Of a stretch of DNA of 64,000 bases, positions 55,385-63,020 are shown piece by piece. The translations under genes and the position numbers were made by a program. Source of the DNA: Bacteroidales bacterium (lineage in GTDB: Bacteria > Bacteroidota > Bacteroidia > Bacteroidales > F082); the NCBI GenBank assembly GCA_016285355.1, contig JAEEQP010000011.1:22748-86747 (forward strand), read 5' to 3'. The stretch's first letter is position 1. Every line of letters starts with the position of its first letter. A model generated the notes under the pieces. It was not told the origin of the DNA and did no database searches. It saw only the letters and a list, made by a program, of their open reading frames with translations.

Positions 55385-58135
55385 CTATTGCCATTTTGAA
55401 AGGCGTTTAGACTTATCTCTTTTCGCCGCCGAGGAAGCATCTTTGCGCGCTTTCAACAGCACTTTTCTTCCTTCCGGATTTCGGGTATAGATAATCTCAC
55501 AATCCCCGATATACTTTTTCCACAACTGCTTGAACATATCGACATTTTTCTTGTTCGTCGACAATACCGCAGGAATCGAGAAATAGTCCGTTTGCTTGAT
55601 TCTTCCCATAAATTTGCTGTGTTTGACAAGCAGGTATCTGGGATTGTCCACAGGGTCAAGAAATTCCTGCAAAGCTTGTATGAACAGGTTGTTCTCCTCG
55701 GCTGGAAGATTGGAGCAGCTGACAAAGAGCATACCTTTATCTTCGGCAACACGCAATCCGACATTCTTAATTGACGATTTTATCAATCCTTGGGATGACA
55801 TCGTTTCCAGCATGGTCACCGCAATCTGTTTCATCACACCTTCGACAGTTCCTGTCTTGAGATATTTTACAGTATAAATCCCGAGAACAACTACAATGCT
55901 AACCAAAGCAGCCACAGTAGGTATGAAAAAAGGAAGCACTTGCAGAAGAGTGAAATAGGCGGTGAGAATCATGGTCAAAAGCAGAGCAACCCTATACTTG
56001 TATCCTTTATACAGCAACGACATTGTGGATATCTTGGGGACTTGGACACCGGTGGATAGGTTCATCTGCTTGCCGTTGCCATAACCCAAATACAATGCGG
56101 CTTTCCACCATTGTCGCGTCAGTTCCCTATTTGTGGAAAGAGTCTTGGTTACCTCTTTCAGTCTTGTGATTTTCCCTTTCAGAAAAGCTTCCCCTGACAA
56201 AGGACTGTGGTCGAGGTCGTCCGTTATTCTTTCTATTCCTGATAGTATTTCGTGTTTGCCGTAATAAGACGGTGCCTCGAACCCTTTGAACCTTGTGGTT
56301 AACTGTTCAAGATCGTAAGTGTAAATCCGAAGCGCATCCATATCGTTGCTCGACATGGTTTCAAACATGGAAAAATCTTTCTCGTCAGGAAAATCAATGG
56401 TGGCAAGATGCCAGATGTTGGAAACTTTGCCAGGATTGTTCTTGTCAATACGGATGGCACGACCTCGCATCTGGTTCGAAAGCATATAGGAGCTTACCGT
56501 GCTGGAGAGTATCAGCGAGTTGATTGCCGGCGCATCCCAACCCTCGCCAAGTAGCGCCTGAGTGCCAATCAGTACCGTTATGTCGCCAGCACAGAACATC
56601 TCTGTGATCATCCTAATAATATAGTTTCGGATGCTTTCCTTGGGAATAATTCTGATATAGTTCTTGTCATCATCAAAACGGCTGATTCTTATGGAGTCTT
56701 CAGCAATCTTGTTATCAGACAACAGTTTATACAATTTCCCGATGATAGTACTCGGCAACAGTATCAATGTTCCACACAACACGCCAATGGATACGCCTTC
56801 CCTAACTTCTTCCTTCAATCTTCTCCAAATCGGCACCACACCCAAACTTTGGCAGGCAGTGTCATCCATTTTGATATAATCTGTCAGAACAACCATGCGT
56901 AGCCGTTCTTTCAGTTGGGAGTGTTCTTGTTTGACAATCTGAACAATGGAATCCAGCTTTCCGATACTGTTGGCAATCAGCCTTCGGATTTTGACGTTGT
57001 CGTTGAGTACAACTTTCTTGTTTACAACAAGTCCTAATCTTTTTGCAACGTCAAAGTAATGGTTCTTCTTCGACTCAAAGGGTTTGAAGCATTCAGCTTC
57101 GTTCTCGAAAAAGCCATTAATGAACGCCATGGCTCTTTGAAGGTCGAATTTTGGCAAATCTTTCTGTTTGGCATCAAAGAGATTCAGGAATCTTTCAGAA
57201 ATCCGATACCCTTTAGCGTTGAGCAGGGATGCAATGGAAACATAAAATGCCGGCGATTCAAGAATCATTTCGACGTCGGACTCTTGCGCCTCAAAGAAAC
57301 TCATTTTCGACAGGCCATCCAGCAGTTCCTTATCGTTGAGTATCATATCAACAAAAGTCCTAACATGCTGGTTGTGACTGTTCAGCAATTCCCTTTCCTG
57401 TTGCTTGAGGGACGAGAAATATATATAATCCTGATGGGGACACAAATCCCCATTCTTTACCAACTCCGGGATAGAAATGACCTCGTCTATCTCTCCGCAT
57501 AGTTCCTGGTATCGTTTCCATTCGCCATAATCCGCATCGTATGGAGGTGTGGCAGTCAGGGCAAGCGTCTGTTCCGGCTTCAGATGTTCATTGAGGTAGG
57601 TCAGAGCCTTCCACCACTCCCTACGCAGATGATGCGCCTCGTCGAAACAAAGCAGTGAGATGTTTGCATCTTTCAGGATGGTGATGACCTCGTCGGCCTT
57701 TTCTTGTTTGAATCTGGCTGAAGAAGCAAAGGAATCGGTGTCTGAATCTTCCGGTTCGGCATTTTCCTCCGATATTGGCATCTCTTCCTCGTCAGTACGC
57801 CCACAAAAAGCCGCTAAAAGGGCTTGATATGTTGTAACCGTTAAGTATGCGGGCTTTCGAATCAAGGTGGAAACCATACCATAATCTTTCTCCTGAAGGA
57901 AAGAGGAACAGATGCGGTCTCTCCACTGATTTTTTATCGTATTGGTAGGGCAGAGTATCAAAGTCGGACGCTGAAGACGTGCAATAACCTCAATACCAAG
58001 AGTTGTCTTGCCTGCACCAGGTGCAGCAACCACATGAAGCTTCTTGTCACGCAGGTGAAAATCAAGGTTGTCTAAGATTCGCTGCTGATAGCTTCTCCAA
58101 TGACCGTTGAAACGAAGGATACACTCTCTATGCAT
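55385..58135 (-). CDS. Large SF2 (DEAD/DEAH) helicase with C-terminal membrane segments
   Basis: 916 aa. Helicase part: Walker A AAPGAGKTTLG (residues about 38-48), LILCPTNTIKNQW, DEAH box CFDEAHHLRR, motif III LTATPP, then motifs V/VI VLIGTQALLGEGWDAPAINS and NQMRGRAIRI. Residues about 735-790 hold two hydrophobic helices (VALLLTMILTAYFTLLQVLP, VAALVSIVVVLGIYTVKYL), followed by a basic C-terminal domain of about 120 residues. The domain order recalls phage-defence helicases, but I know no system with this exact protein. Promoter TACTTTTGC at 58220 (minus strand). Confidence 0.75.
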   Translation of the reverse strand: MHRECILRFNGHWRSYQQRILDNLDFHLRDKKLHVVAAPGAGKTTLGIEVIARLQRPTLILCPTNTIKNQWRDRICSSFLQEKDYGMVSTLIRKPAYLTVTTYQALLAAFCGRTDEEEMPISEENAEPEDSDTDSFASSARFKQEKADEVITILKDANISLLCFDEAHHLRREWWKALTYLNEHLKPEQTLALTATPPYDADYGEWKRYQELCGEIDEVISIPELVKNGDLCPHQDYIYFSSLKQQERELLNSHNQHVRTFVDMILNDKELLDGLSKMSFFEAQESDVEMILESPAFYVSIASLLNAKGYRISERFLNLFDAKQKDLPKFDLQRAMAFINGFFENEAECFKPFESKKNHYFDVAKRLGLVVNKKVVLNDNVKIRRLIANSIGKLDSIVQIVKQEHSQLKERLRMVVLTDYIKMDDTACQSLGVVPIWRRLKEEVREGVSIGVLCGTLILLPSTIIGKLYKLLSDNKIAEDSIRISRFDDDKNYIRIIPKESIRNYIIRMITEMFCAGDITVLIGTQALLGEGWDAPAINSLILSSTVSSYMLSNQMRGRAIRIDKNNPGKVSNIWHLATIDFPDEKDFSMFETMSSNDMDALRIYTYDLEQLTTRFKGFEAPSYYGKHEILSGIERITDDLDHSPLSGEAFLKGKITRLKEVTKTLSTNRELTRQWWKAALYLGYGNGKQMNLSTGVQVPKISTMSLLYKGYKYRVALLLTMILTAYFTLLQVLPFFIPTVAALVSIVVVLGIYTVKYLKTGTVEGVMKQIAVTMLETMSSQGLIKSSIKNVGLRVAEDKGMLFVSCSNLPAEENNLFIQALQEFLDPVDNPRYLLVKHSKFMGRIKQTDYFSIPAVLSTNKKNVDMFKQLWKKYIGDCEIIYTRNPEGRKVLLKARKDASSAAKRDKSKRLSKWQ

Positions 58136-58142
58136 TTTGTTT

Positions 58143-58196
58143 TCAACTATAATTCATTTTGTTCATTGTAGTCAACAATAGCAAAGATTTTTTCAT
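58143..58196 (-). other. 17-codon leader ORF or signal-peptide stub
   Basis: MKKSLLLLTTMNKMNYS then TGA, lying between the TACTTTTGC box (58220) and the helicase ATG (58135). It looks like the start of an exported protein cut short, or a leader peptide. Confidence 0.35.
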
Positions 58197-58219
58197 AGTG
58201 ATATTAGTTGATTCAGTCT

Positions 58220-58228
58220 GCAAAAGTA
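58220..58228 (-). promoter_or_regulatory. -7 box TACTTTTGC upstream of the helicase
   Basis: Minus-strand TACTTTTGC 85 bases before the helicase ATG. It is back to back with the plus-strand terminator/promoter at 58233. Confidence 0.6.
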
Positions 58229-58232
58229 AGAA

Positions 58233-58283
58233 AATCCGCAAATCGGACAAAATTTTGGACTGTGGATTTTTTTGTACTTTTGC
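58233..58283 (+). terminator. Hairpin with T run fused to promoter of the SMR gene
   Basis: AATCCGCA (58233-58240) / TGTGGATT (58261-58268), seven T's, -7 TACTTTTGC at 58275-58283 and ATG 5 bases later. Confidence 0.7.
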
Positions 58284-58287
58284 ACCC

Positions 58288-58611
58288 ATGAACTGGCTCA
58301 TCCTCATCATAGCAGGCCTCTGTGAAACAGGTTTCGCTTTCTGTCTCGGCAAGACCAAACTCACTGTCGGAACGGAGTATTGGCTGTGGATTTCAGGTTT
58401 TGCCGTGCTTTATGTGCTGAGTGCCGTACTTTTGGCGAAAGCCACACAGACCATCCCCATCGGCATCGCCTATCCTGTCTGGACAGGCATCGGAGCCGTC
58501 GGGGCGGTACTGTTAGGCATCTTCGTCTTTCATGAACCAGCCACTTTCTGGCGAGTGTTTTTCCTCAGCACATTGATACTTTCTATTGTCGGGCTTAAAG
58601 CTGTTTCTTAG
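58288..58611 (+). CDS. Small multidrug resistance (SMR) family transporter, Gdx/SugE-like
   Basis: 107 aa from the ATG at 58288 (MNWLILIIAGLCETGFAFCL); the longer frame crosses the promoter. It has four membrane helices, with the essential Glu in helix 1 (E13), and AYPVWTGIGAVGAVLLGIFVF in helix 3. The W-x-G-I-G-A-V-G pattern is common to the family. The SugE/Gdx branch exports guanidinium and the EmrE branch lipophilic cations; the branch here is not certain. Confidence 0.85.
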   Translation: MNWLILIIAGLCETGFAFCLGKTKLTVGTEYWLWISGFAVLYVLSAVLLAKATQTIPIGIAYPVWTGIGAVGAVLLGIFVFHEPATFWRVFFLSTLILSIVGLKAVS

Positions 58612-58663
58612 GCAAAACAACGTGGTATTGACATTCCGCGATTTGGGCGAAGACCTGGGCCTT

Positions 58664-58795
58664 GTTCGGCTGGATTTGCAATCCAGCCGAGGAGGAATAT
58701 AAGGATTTGTAATCCGATAGTATAACAAATAACATGCTCGTTTCGCATTACAAATGCTGATATTCAATGCGTTCGGATTGCAAATCCGAACGAAC
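58664..58795. mobile_element. 132-bp MITE-like element, copy 1
   Basis: It begins GTTCGGCTGGATTTGCAATC and ends GATTGCAAATCCGAACGAAC. The ends are inverted repeats matching at about 18 of 21 positions. Inside are further GGATTTGTAATCC and CATTACAAATG half-sites. It encodes nothing. It sits where a terminator hairpin of the 52983 family (TTCCGCGATTTGGGC, starting at 58634) is broken off, so it probably inserted there. A second copy is at 63877. Confidence 0.75.
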
Positions 58796-58886
58796 TCGGG
58801 GTAAATGTAAAATTTTATTTAAATCAAATTTTGACGCGAATATCATGTTTTTTCACATCATTCCATGTGGAATAAGATAGTTTTTG

Positions 58887-58895
58887 TATCTTTGC
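58887..58895 (+). promoter_or_regulatory. -7 box TATCTTTGC of the DUF4172-Fic gene
   Basis: TATCTTTGC 36 bases before the ATG at 58931. The rest of 58796-58886 shows nothing else. Confidence 0.65.
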
Positions 58896-58930
58896 GGCGA
58901 AAAACAAGATAATTTGCTTCAAATATTGAT

Positions 58931-60037
58931 ATGAAAACTCCGTATTGGATATGGCAATACGCCGAATGGCCCCATTTCTGCTGGAACAATGACAGCATCA
59001 TTGCTCCGCTGGCGCGGGTTCGCGAAAAACAAGGACGGCTACTTGGCCTGATGGATGGCTTAGGATTTGACGTGCAGAGCGCCTCTTCGCTTGAAGTGAT
59101 GACCGAGGACGTGTTGTGCAACAGTGAGATAGAAGGTCTGCTTCTCAATGCCGATAATGTGCGTTCTTCGGTGGCACGGCACCTCGGACTTGACATCGGC
59201 GGATTGTCCCATTCGGACCACTATACCGAAGGGGTGGTGCAGGTGATGATGGATGCCGTACAACAAGCCGATACCCCATTGACAGAGGAACGGCTGTTTA
59301 ACTGGCACGCCGCCTTGTTCCCCACCGGCAGAAGCGGTGCCACACCCATCACCGTGGCGGCATGGCGCACGGGCGAAGAGCCAATGCTAGTGGTAAGCGG
59401 TGCCATGGGAAAAGAGAAAATCCACTACGAGGCGCCGCCCTCAGACGATGTACCCCATCAGATGCAACAGTTTATACAATGGTTCAACAGCGAGCCCACC
59501 ACCGACCCTGTGATAAAGGCCGCCATTGCACACCTTTGGTTTGTCAACATCCATCCCTTTGACGATGGCAACGGCCGTTTGACACGCACGCTCACCGATA
59601 TGCTATTGGCACGAGCCGATGGATTGCCACGACGTTTCTACAGCATGTCGGCAGCCATTTTGCGCGATAGAAACAACTACTACGATTTGCTGGAATATAT
59701 GGGCAAACATGGCTTGGACATCACCCGATGGCTTTTGTGGTTCCTGCAGACCATGGAAAACGCCATCGACACTGCGGTTGAGAAAACCCAACGTGTGATA
59801 CGGAAATCATTGTTTTGGCAGAAGCACCGCACCGTTGCGCTGAATGAAAGGCAAATCAAAGTCATCAATCGGCTTTGGGATGGGTTTGAGGGCAAACTCA
59901 ACACCAGTAAATGGGCCAAGATGACCAAGACTTCCACAGCCACCGCCTTGCGCGATATTCAAGACCTTGTTGACAAAGGCATCCTTTGCCGCACCGAAGA
60001 AGGAGGCCGCAGCACCAATTACGAATTGGTTGAGTAA
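58931..60037 (+). CDS. Fic family protein with N-terminal DUF4172
   Basis: 368 aa. The DUF4172 start (PYWIWQYAEWPHFCWNNDSI) carries the inhibitory motif SEIEG (residues 65-69). The Fic core HPFDDGNGRLTR (208-219) is intact. A C-terminal winged-helix-like region (TSKWAKMTKTSTATALRDIQ) follows. It is expected to AMPylate a protein target and to be self-inhibited. It is the second Fic protein in the window, of a different subclass from the one at 45268; it stands alone with its own promoter. Confidence 0.92.
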   Translation: MKTPYWIWQYAEWPHFCWNNDSIIAPLARVREKQGRLLGLMDGLGFDVQSASSLEVMTEDVLCNSEIEGLLLNADNVRSSVARHLGLDIGGLSHSDHYTEGVVQVMMDAVQQADTPLTEERLFNWHAALFPTGRSGATPITVAAWRTGEEPMLVVSGAMGKEKIHYEAPPSDDVPHQMQQFIQWFNSEPTTDPVIKAAIAHLWFVNIHPFDDGNGRLTRTLTDMLLARADGLPRRFYSMSAAILRDRNNYYDLLEYMGKHGLDITRWLLWFLQTMENAIDTAVEKTQRVIRKSLFWQKHRTVALNERQIKVINRLWDGFEGKLNTSKWAKMTKTSTATALRDIQDLVDKGILCRTEEGGRSTNYELVE

Positions 60038-60079
60038 ATAGTCTGTCCCATCTAACACATCCTATCAAGCCTAAGCCTT

Positions 60080-60106
60080 CGGTTACCGCTTTTTTTGTAT
60101 TTTTGC
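60080..60106 (+). promoter_or_regulatory. T-tract/promoter module after the Fic gene
   Basis: CGGTTACCGC plus seven T's runs into -7 TATTTTTGC (60098-60106), followed 5 bases later by the stub at 60111. The hairpin is weak. Confidence 0.5.
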
Positions 60107-60110
60107 ACCC

Positions 60111-60215
60111 ATGAATACACTTATTATTTACGGTAGCCAGCTTGAAACATACGACAAACAAGTGGATTTCGTTGACTTCAACGCACTGGAGAAGATAACT
60201 TCAAAATTTTTATGA
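60111..60215 (+). pseudogene. Flavodoxin-like gene stub
   Basis: 34 codons: MNTLIIYGSQLETYDKQVDF, then VDFNALEKITSKFL. The first ten residues are the first strand of a flavodoxin (N-T-L-I-I-Y-G-S-Q), but the FMN loop and the rest of the fold are missing. It seems to be a gene with most of its body deleted, leaving promoter, start and a short rejoined tail. Confidence 0.5.
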
Positions 60216-60223
60216 AAAAACAC

Positions 60224-60257
60224 TTGACTCGTCCCTAAGGTCATGCTTTAATTTTGC
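60224..60257 (+). promoter_or_regulatory. Promoter of the MerR-type regulator
   Basis: TTGACTC at 60224 and -7 TAATTTTGC at 60249-60257 enclose GTCCCTAAGGTCATG. The TTGACTC plus CCTAAGG arrangement recalls MerR-family promoters, where the regulator binds between the two boxes. Confidence 0.55.
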
Positions 60258-60282
60258 ACCCGCTAGCAATAATTCGTACGAA

Positions 60283-61107
60283 ATGGGTAACAAAACGAAG
60301 TTAAAAATCGGAGAGTTCTCCAAGTTGATGCAGGTCACCGTGAAGACCCTGCGTCACTATGAGCAGAAGGGACTCCTCGCGCCTGACGAGGTGGACGAGT
60401 GGACAGGCTACCGCTACTACAGCATCGACCAGATGCAGAAGCTGCAATCCATCCGCGACCTGCAACGGCTCGGTTTCTCGTTGGATGAAATCAAGGAGTT
60501 GTACGAAGACGGTTCGCACACGCCCGATATCCAGCAGATGGACGAGAAAATCAAGGAGACGGAAAAGCTGCTGAAGCAACTGAAAGCCCGTCGCGACCAG
60601 CTGCTCGAATGGAGAGACTCTCGCAAACAAATCTCAACAATGGAAAAATTCACCATCCAATCACTGCCCGAAATCATCGTGGCAAGCCATCGTGAAGTCA
60701 TCCCCAACTACACGGCTCTTGGCCCGCTGTGCGTCAACGTCATCGGCCCCGAGATGCAACGTCTCGGCTGCAAGTGTCCGCCTCCAGGTTACTGCTTCAC
60801 TGTCGAGCACAACAAAGAGTACACCCCGACCAACGTCGACATCGAGTACTGCGAACAGGTGGAAGAAATGGGCACCGACAGCGACATTATCCAGTTCAAG
60901 CGTTTGCCCGCCGTTCCCAAGGCACTATGCATGAAGCACGTCGGCCCATACGAGCGTTTCTATGATTCGTATATCGAGGCCTTCCGCTACATCGAGGAGC
61001 AAGGCTACAAGGTCGCCGGCCAGCCCCGCACCTGCTACATCGACGGCATCTGGAACCAAGACGACCCCGAGAAATGGCTGTCGGTGATTCAGATCCCCAT
61101 AGAATAA
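60283..61107 (+). CDS. MerR-family regulator with GyrI-like effector domain
   Basis: 274 aa. MerR HTH at residues 5-75 (IGEFSKLMQVTVKTLRHYEQ...YRYYSIDQMQKLQSIRDLQR), coiled coil about 85-120 (KIKETEKLLKQLKARRDQLL), and an AraC/GyrI-like ligand domain (about 125-274: KFTIQSLPEIIVASHREVIP...LCMKHVGPYERFYDSYIEAF). This is the BmrR/TipA layout, in which the effector domain binds drugs or other small molecules. The promoter suggests autoregulation. No obvious target gene is adjacent: the neighbours are stubs. Confidence 0.9.
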   Translation: MGNKTKLKIGEFSKLMQVTVKTLRHYEQKGLLAPDEVDEWTGYRYYSIDQMQKLQSIRDLQRLGFSLDEIKELYEDGSHTPDIQQMDEKIKETEKLLKQLKARRDQLLEWRDSRKQISTMEKFTIQSLPEIIVASHREVIPNYTALGPLCVNVIGPEMQRLGCKCPPPGYCFTVEHNKEYTPTNVDIEYCEQVEEMGTDSDIIQFKRLPAVPKALCMKHVGPYERFYDSYIEAFRYIEEQGYKVAGQPRTCYIDGIWNQDDPEKWLSVIQIPIE

Positions 61108-61129
61108 TCATTTTTATGGTAGGAACTTC

Positions 61130-61155
61130 AAGCCGTGGCCTTCGGGCTGCGGCTT
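61130..61155 (+). terminator. Intrinsic terminator after the MerR gene
   Basis: AAGCCGTGGCC / GGGCTGCGGCTT around TTC, then six T's. Same sequence family as 43023 and 45157. Confidence 0.85.
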
Positions 61156-61218
61156 TTTTGTCTGCCAAAGATCAGTCCCAATTCATAATGAAGATACCGT
61201 TCCAAAATACCCATCAAT

Positions 61219-61347
61219 GGGGATTTCAAGGTTTCGGGAATGGCTGTTACTTTACAGCAGATTTTTGTCATACTGTACAAGGATGAATTTTGAGTTAGTT
61301 TTCGGATGCGGGGCGATGTTTTGTCCTGCATCTTTTTTTACTTTTGC
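61219..61347 (+). repeat. Dispersed ~130-bp module with terminator hairpin and promoter, copy 2
   Basis: Homologous to 29512-29641: GGGATTTCA, GCAGATTTTTG and ATGAATTTTGAGTTAGTT are shared. The hairpin GATGCGGG / CCTGCATC (61305-61332) is followed by seven T's and -7 TACTTTTGC (61339-61347). Here the promoter leads only to the methyltransferase stub at 61365. Confidence 0.65.
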
Positions 61348-61364
61348 GTTATAAATGATCCATT

Positions 61365-61442
61365 ATGTTTTGGGATAATGTAGCTTGGATTTATGACCTC
61401 TTTGCAGATGGGTTATCACAAAAGTCTAATCCTCAAAGCTGA
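61365..61442 (+). pseudogene. Class I SAM methyltransferase gene stub
   Basis: 25 codons, MFWDNVAWIYDLFADGLSQ then KSNPQS and TGA. The opening is that of UbiE-like methyltransferases (F-W-D-x-x-A-x-x-Y-D-x-x-A/F), and the SAM-binding part is gone. The promoter of the repeat at 61219 is still in place. Confidence 0.5.
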
Positions 61443-61448
61443 GGCAAT

Positions 61449-62228
61449 TCACCACTTATAAACGGCCAAACGGTTGTTCAGGTGTGGCAGGAATAAGGCA
61501 AACAGCTTGGCACGGACGGAATATTTCTTCATTTCTTCGTTATAGCTTCTTTCTGAGACCAATGACATTCTTGGTTCCAAATCGAGATATTCCTTGCCCG
61601 ATTTGGTTCCCCACTTGAATTGTGCGTTGGTGTATTTGACCGCATCATGCTGCTTGGTGTGCTTGCCAAGAACAGGGGAATGCAGTTCGGCCAGCAGATA
61701 ACCGTGTTCGAATGAGTCGCAAAGCATCTTCAGGCACGTGGTAACCTCTTCTTTTGAGAAATACTCCAGAACGCCTTCCATTATGATGATGTTCATTGAT
61801 CGTTTGGGCAAATCTTTGGTCCATTCGGATTCAAGAGCACTTCCCTCCTTCATGATACAACGCTCGCTGTCTTTGCAAACCTTACGGCGGGCTGCTAGGA
61901 TGTCGGGCAAATCGACATCGTACCAGATGATTTCCCCATTGTCGACCTGGACGAACTTGTTGTCGAAGCCGCATCCGAGATTGATGCACAAGGCATCGGG
62001 ATATTGCCCAATCAACGATTCCAGTTGTTGCCTGTACATAATGGTACGGGCCACGACACCTTCGTGAGACATGAATGGATCGTATTTGCTGACATCAACA
62101 CCCAAAGTGTCGATGATTTCCTTTGCCAGATCGTCTTTGATTCTGGCATTCGGACGCGCTGTCTCGCTGGCCCTGATGGCCAATGTGATTAACGCAGTCT
62201 CTTGAATGTCACCTATTTTTAATTCCAT
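61449..62228 (-). CDS. LCM-type (leucine carboxyl methyltransferase family) SAM methyltransferase
   Basis: 259 aa. Family marks: ETARPNARIKDDLAKEIID, ARTIMYRQQLESLI, INLGCGFDNKFVQVD (SAM loop), IIWYDVDLPDILAARR, IIMEGVLEYFSKEEV. In bacteria this family (also called Ppm1/Tcmp) mostly methylates small molecules such as polyketide carboxylates; the substrate here is unknown. No biosynthetic cluster is near. It is probably cotranscribed with the membrane protein upstream (12-base gap). Confidence 0.82.
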   Translation of the reverse strand: MELKIGDIQETALITLAIRASETARPNARIKDDLAKEIIDTLGVDVSKYDPFMSHEGVVARTIMYRQQLESLIGQYPDALCINLGCGFDNKFVQVDNGEIIWYDVDLPDILAARRKVCKDSERCIMKEGSALESEWTKDLPKRSMNIIIMEGVLEYFSKEEVTTCLKMLCDSFEHGYLLAELHSPVLGKHTKQHDAVKYTNAQFKWGTKSGKEYLDLEPRMSLVSERSYNEEMKKYSVRAKLFALFLPHLNNRLAVYKW

Positions 62229-62240
62229 ATTTAATAAGAG

Positions 62241-62810
62241 TTATTGTTTCAATAATGCTGTCTGGTTTTTCAGTGCCCGTTCTGCAAAACGCATGGCGAG
62301 AATGGCGACAGGGATAGTCAAAAGTATCGCCACGATTAGCATCGGGATATTATCGATGACGGGTTTCATCAGCTCGTCATAGCCGGGACGCATCTCCTCT
62401 ACGGCAGCGGCAAGCGAGCCTTCGGTGTCGGTCCACCAGTGGAGCGTGTAGGCGAAGAACGAGAGGGCAAAAGGAACGAAGCTCCAACGGATGCCTTTCA
62501 GTGTGTCGTACTTGCAGAAGTAGCGGATGAGTTCGGCAAGTGCGGTCAATGCAACGATGCCTATGATGAAGGAGGTGTCGGCTTCGCCCGCTATCAGAAA
62601 GAGGACGAGGATGAAACCGTTCAAGAGTGTTGCTGTTCCGAAACTACGGATTGTGGTCGCTGTTGTGAGATACACAAATGCGGACAGCATCGGCAGTAGG
62701 GCTCCGATGTAGGCATAGCATGCAGGGTGAATGGCACCGCTGGCGGCGCCAAGGATGAAGATGGCCAAATAGGCGACGGCCATCAGAAGGAGTTTGAATA
62801 CAGTTTTCAT
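62241..62810 (-). CDS. Multi-pass membrane protein, possibly MptD-like ECF S-component
   Basis: 189 aa with about five membrane helices (LLLMAVAYLAIFILGAASGA, GFILVLFLIAG, FIIGIVALTALAELI and a C-terminal LIVAILLTIPVAILAMRFAE). Length and topology fit the Trep_Strep/MptD group of putative substrate-binding ECF subunits, but no ATPase or T component is in the window, so this is tentative. Promoter TACTTTTGC at 62849-62857 (minus strand). It leads an operon with the methyltransferase. Confidence 0.55.
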   Translation of the reverse strand: MKTVFKLLLMAVAYLAIFILGAASGAIHPACYAYIGALLPMLSAFVYLTTATTIRSFGTATLLNGFILVLFLIAGEADTSFIIGIVALTALAELIRYFCKYDTLKGIRWSFVPFALSFFAYTLHWWTDTEGSLAAAVEEMRPGYDELMKPVIDNIPMLIVAILLTIPVAILAMRFAERALKNQTALLKQ

Positions 62811-62848
62811 TGTTTTAAGTGTTATTTATTTGTCGATGATTTCTGCTG

Positions 62849-62986
62849 GCAAAAGTAGAGGCTTCTGTTATGGCACATTATCCTTATTTGTAGGGATTTT
62901 CGGGGCTTTGTTTCATAAACTATGGTGGTTTGGAGGAATCATGGTGAGTCAAGCAGGGTTTGGTTTGTGTATTTTTGTACTTTTGC
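62849..62986. promoter_or_regulatory. Divergent promoters: membrane protein (-) and 63021 gene (+)
   Basis: Minus: TACTTTTGC at 62849-62857. Plus: TACTTTTGC at 62978-62986, preceded by TTTGTG and TTTTTG. The 120 bases between show no gene. Confidence 0.6.
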
Positions 62987-63020
62987 GAGGTTTTATCAAA
63001 AATGAAAACGAGACATCAGT

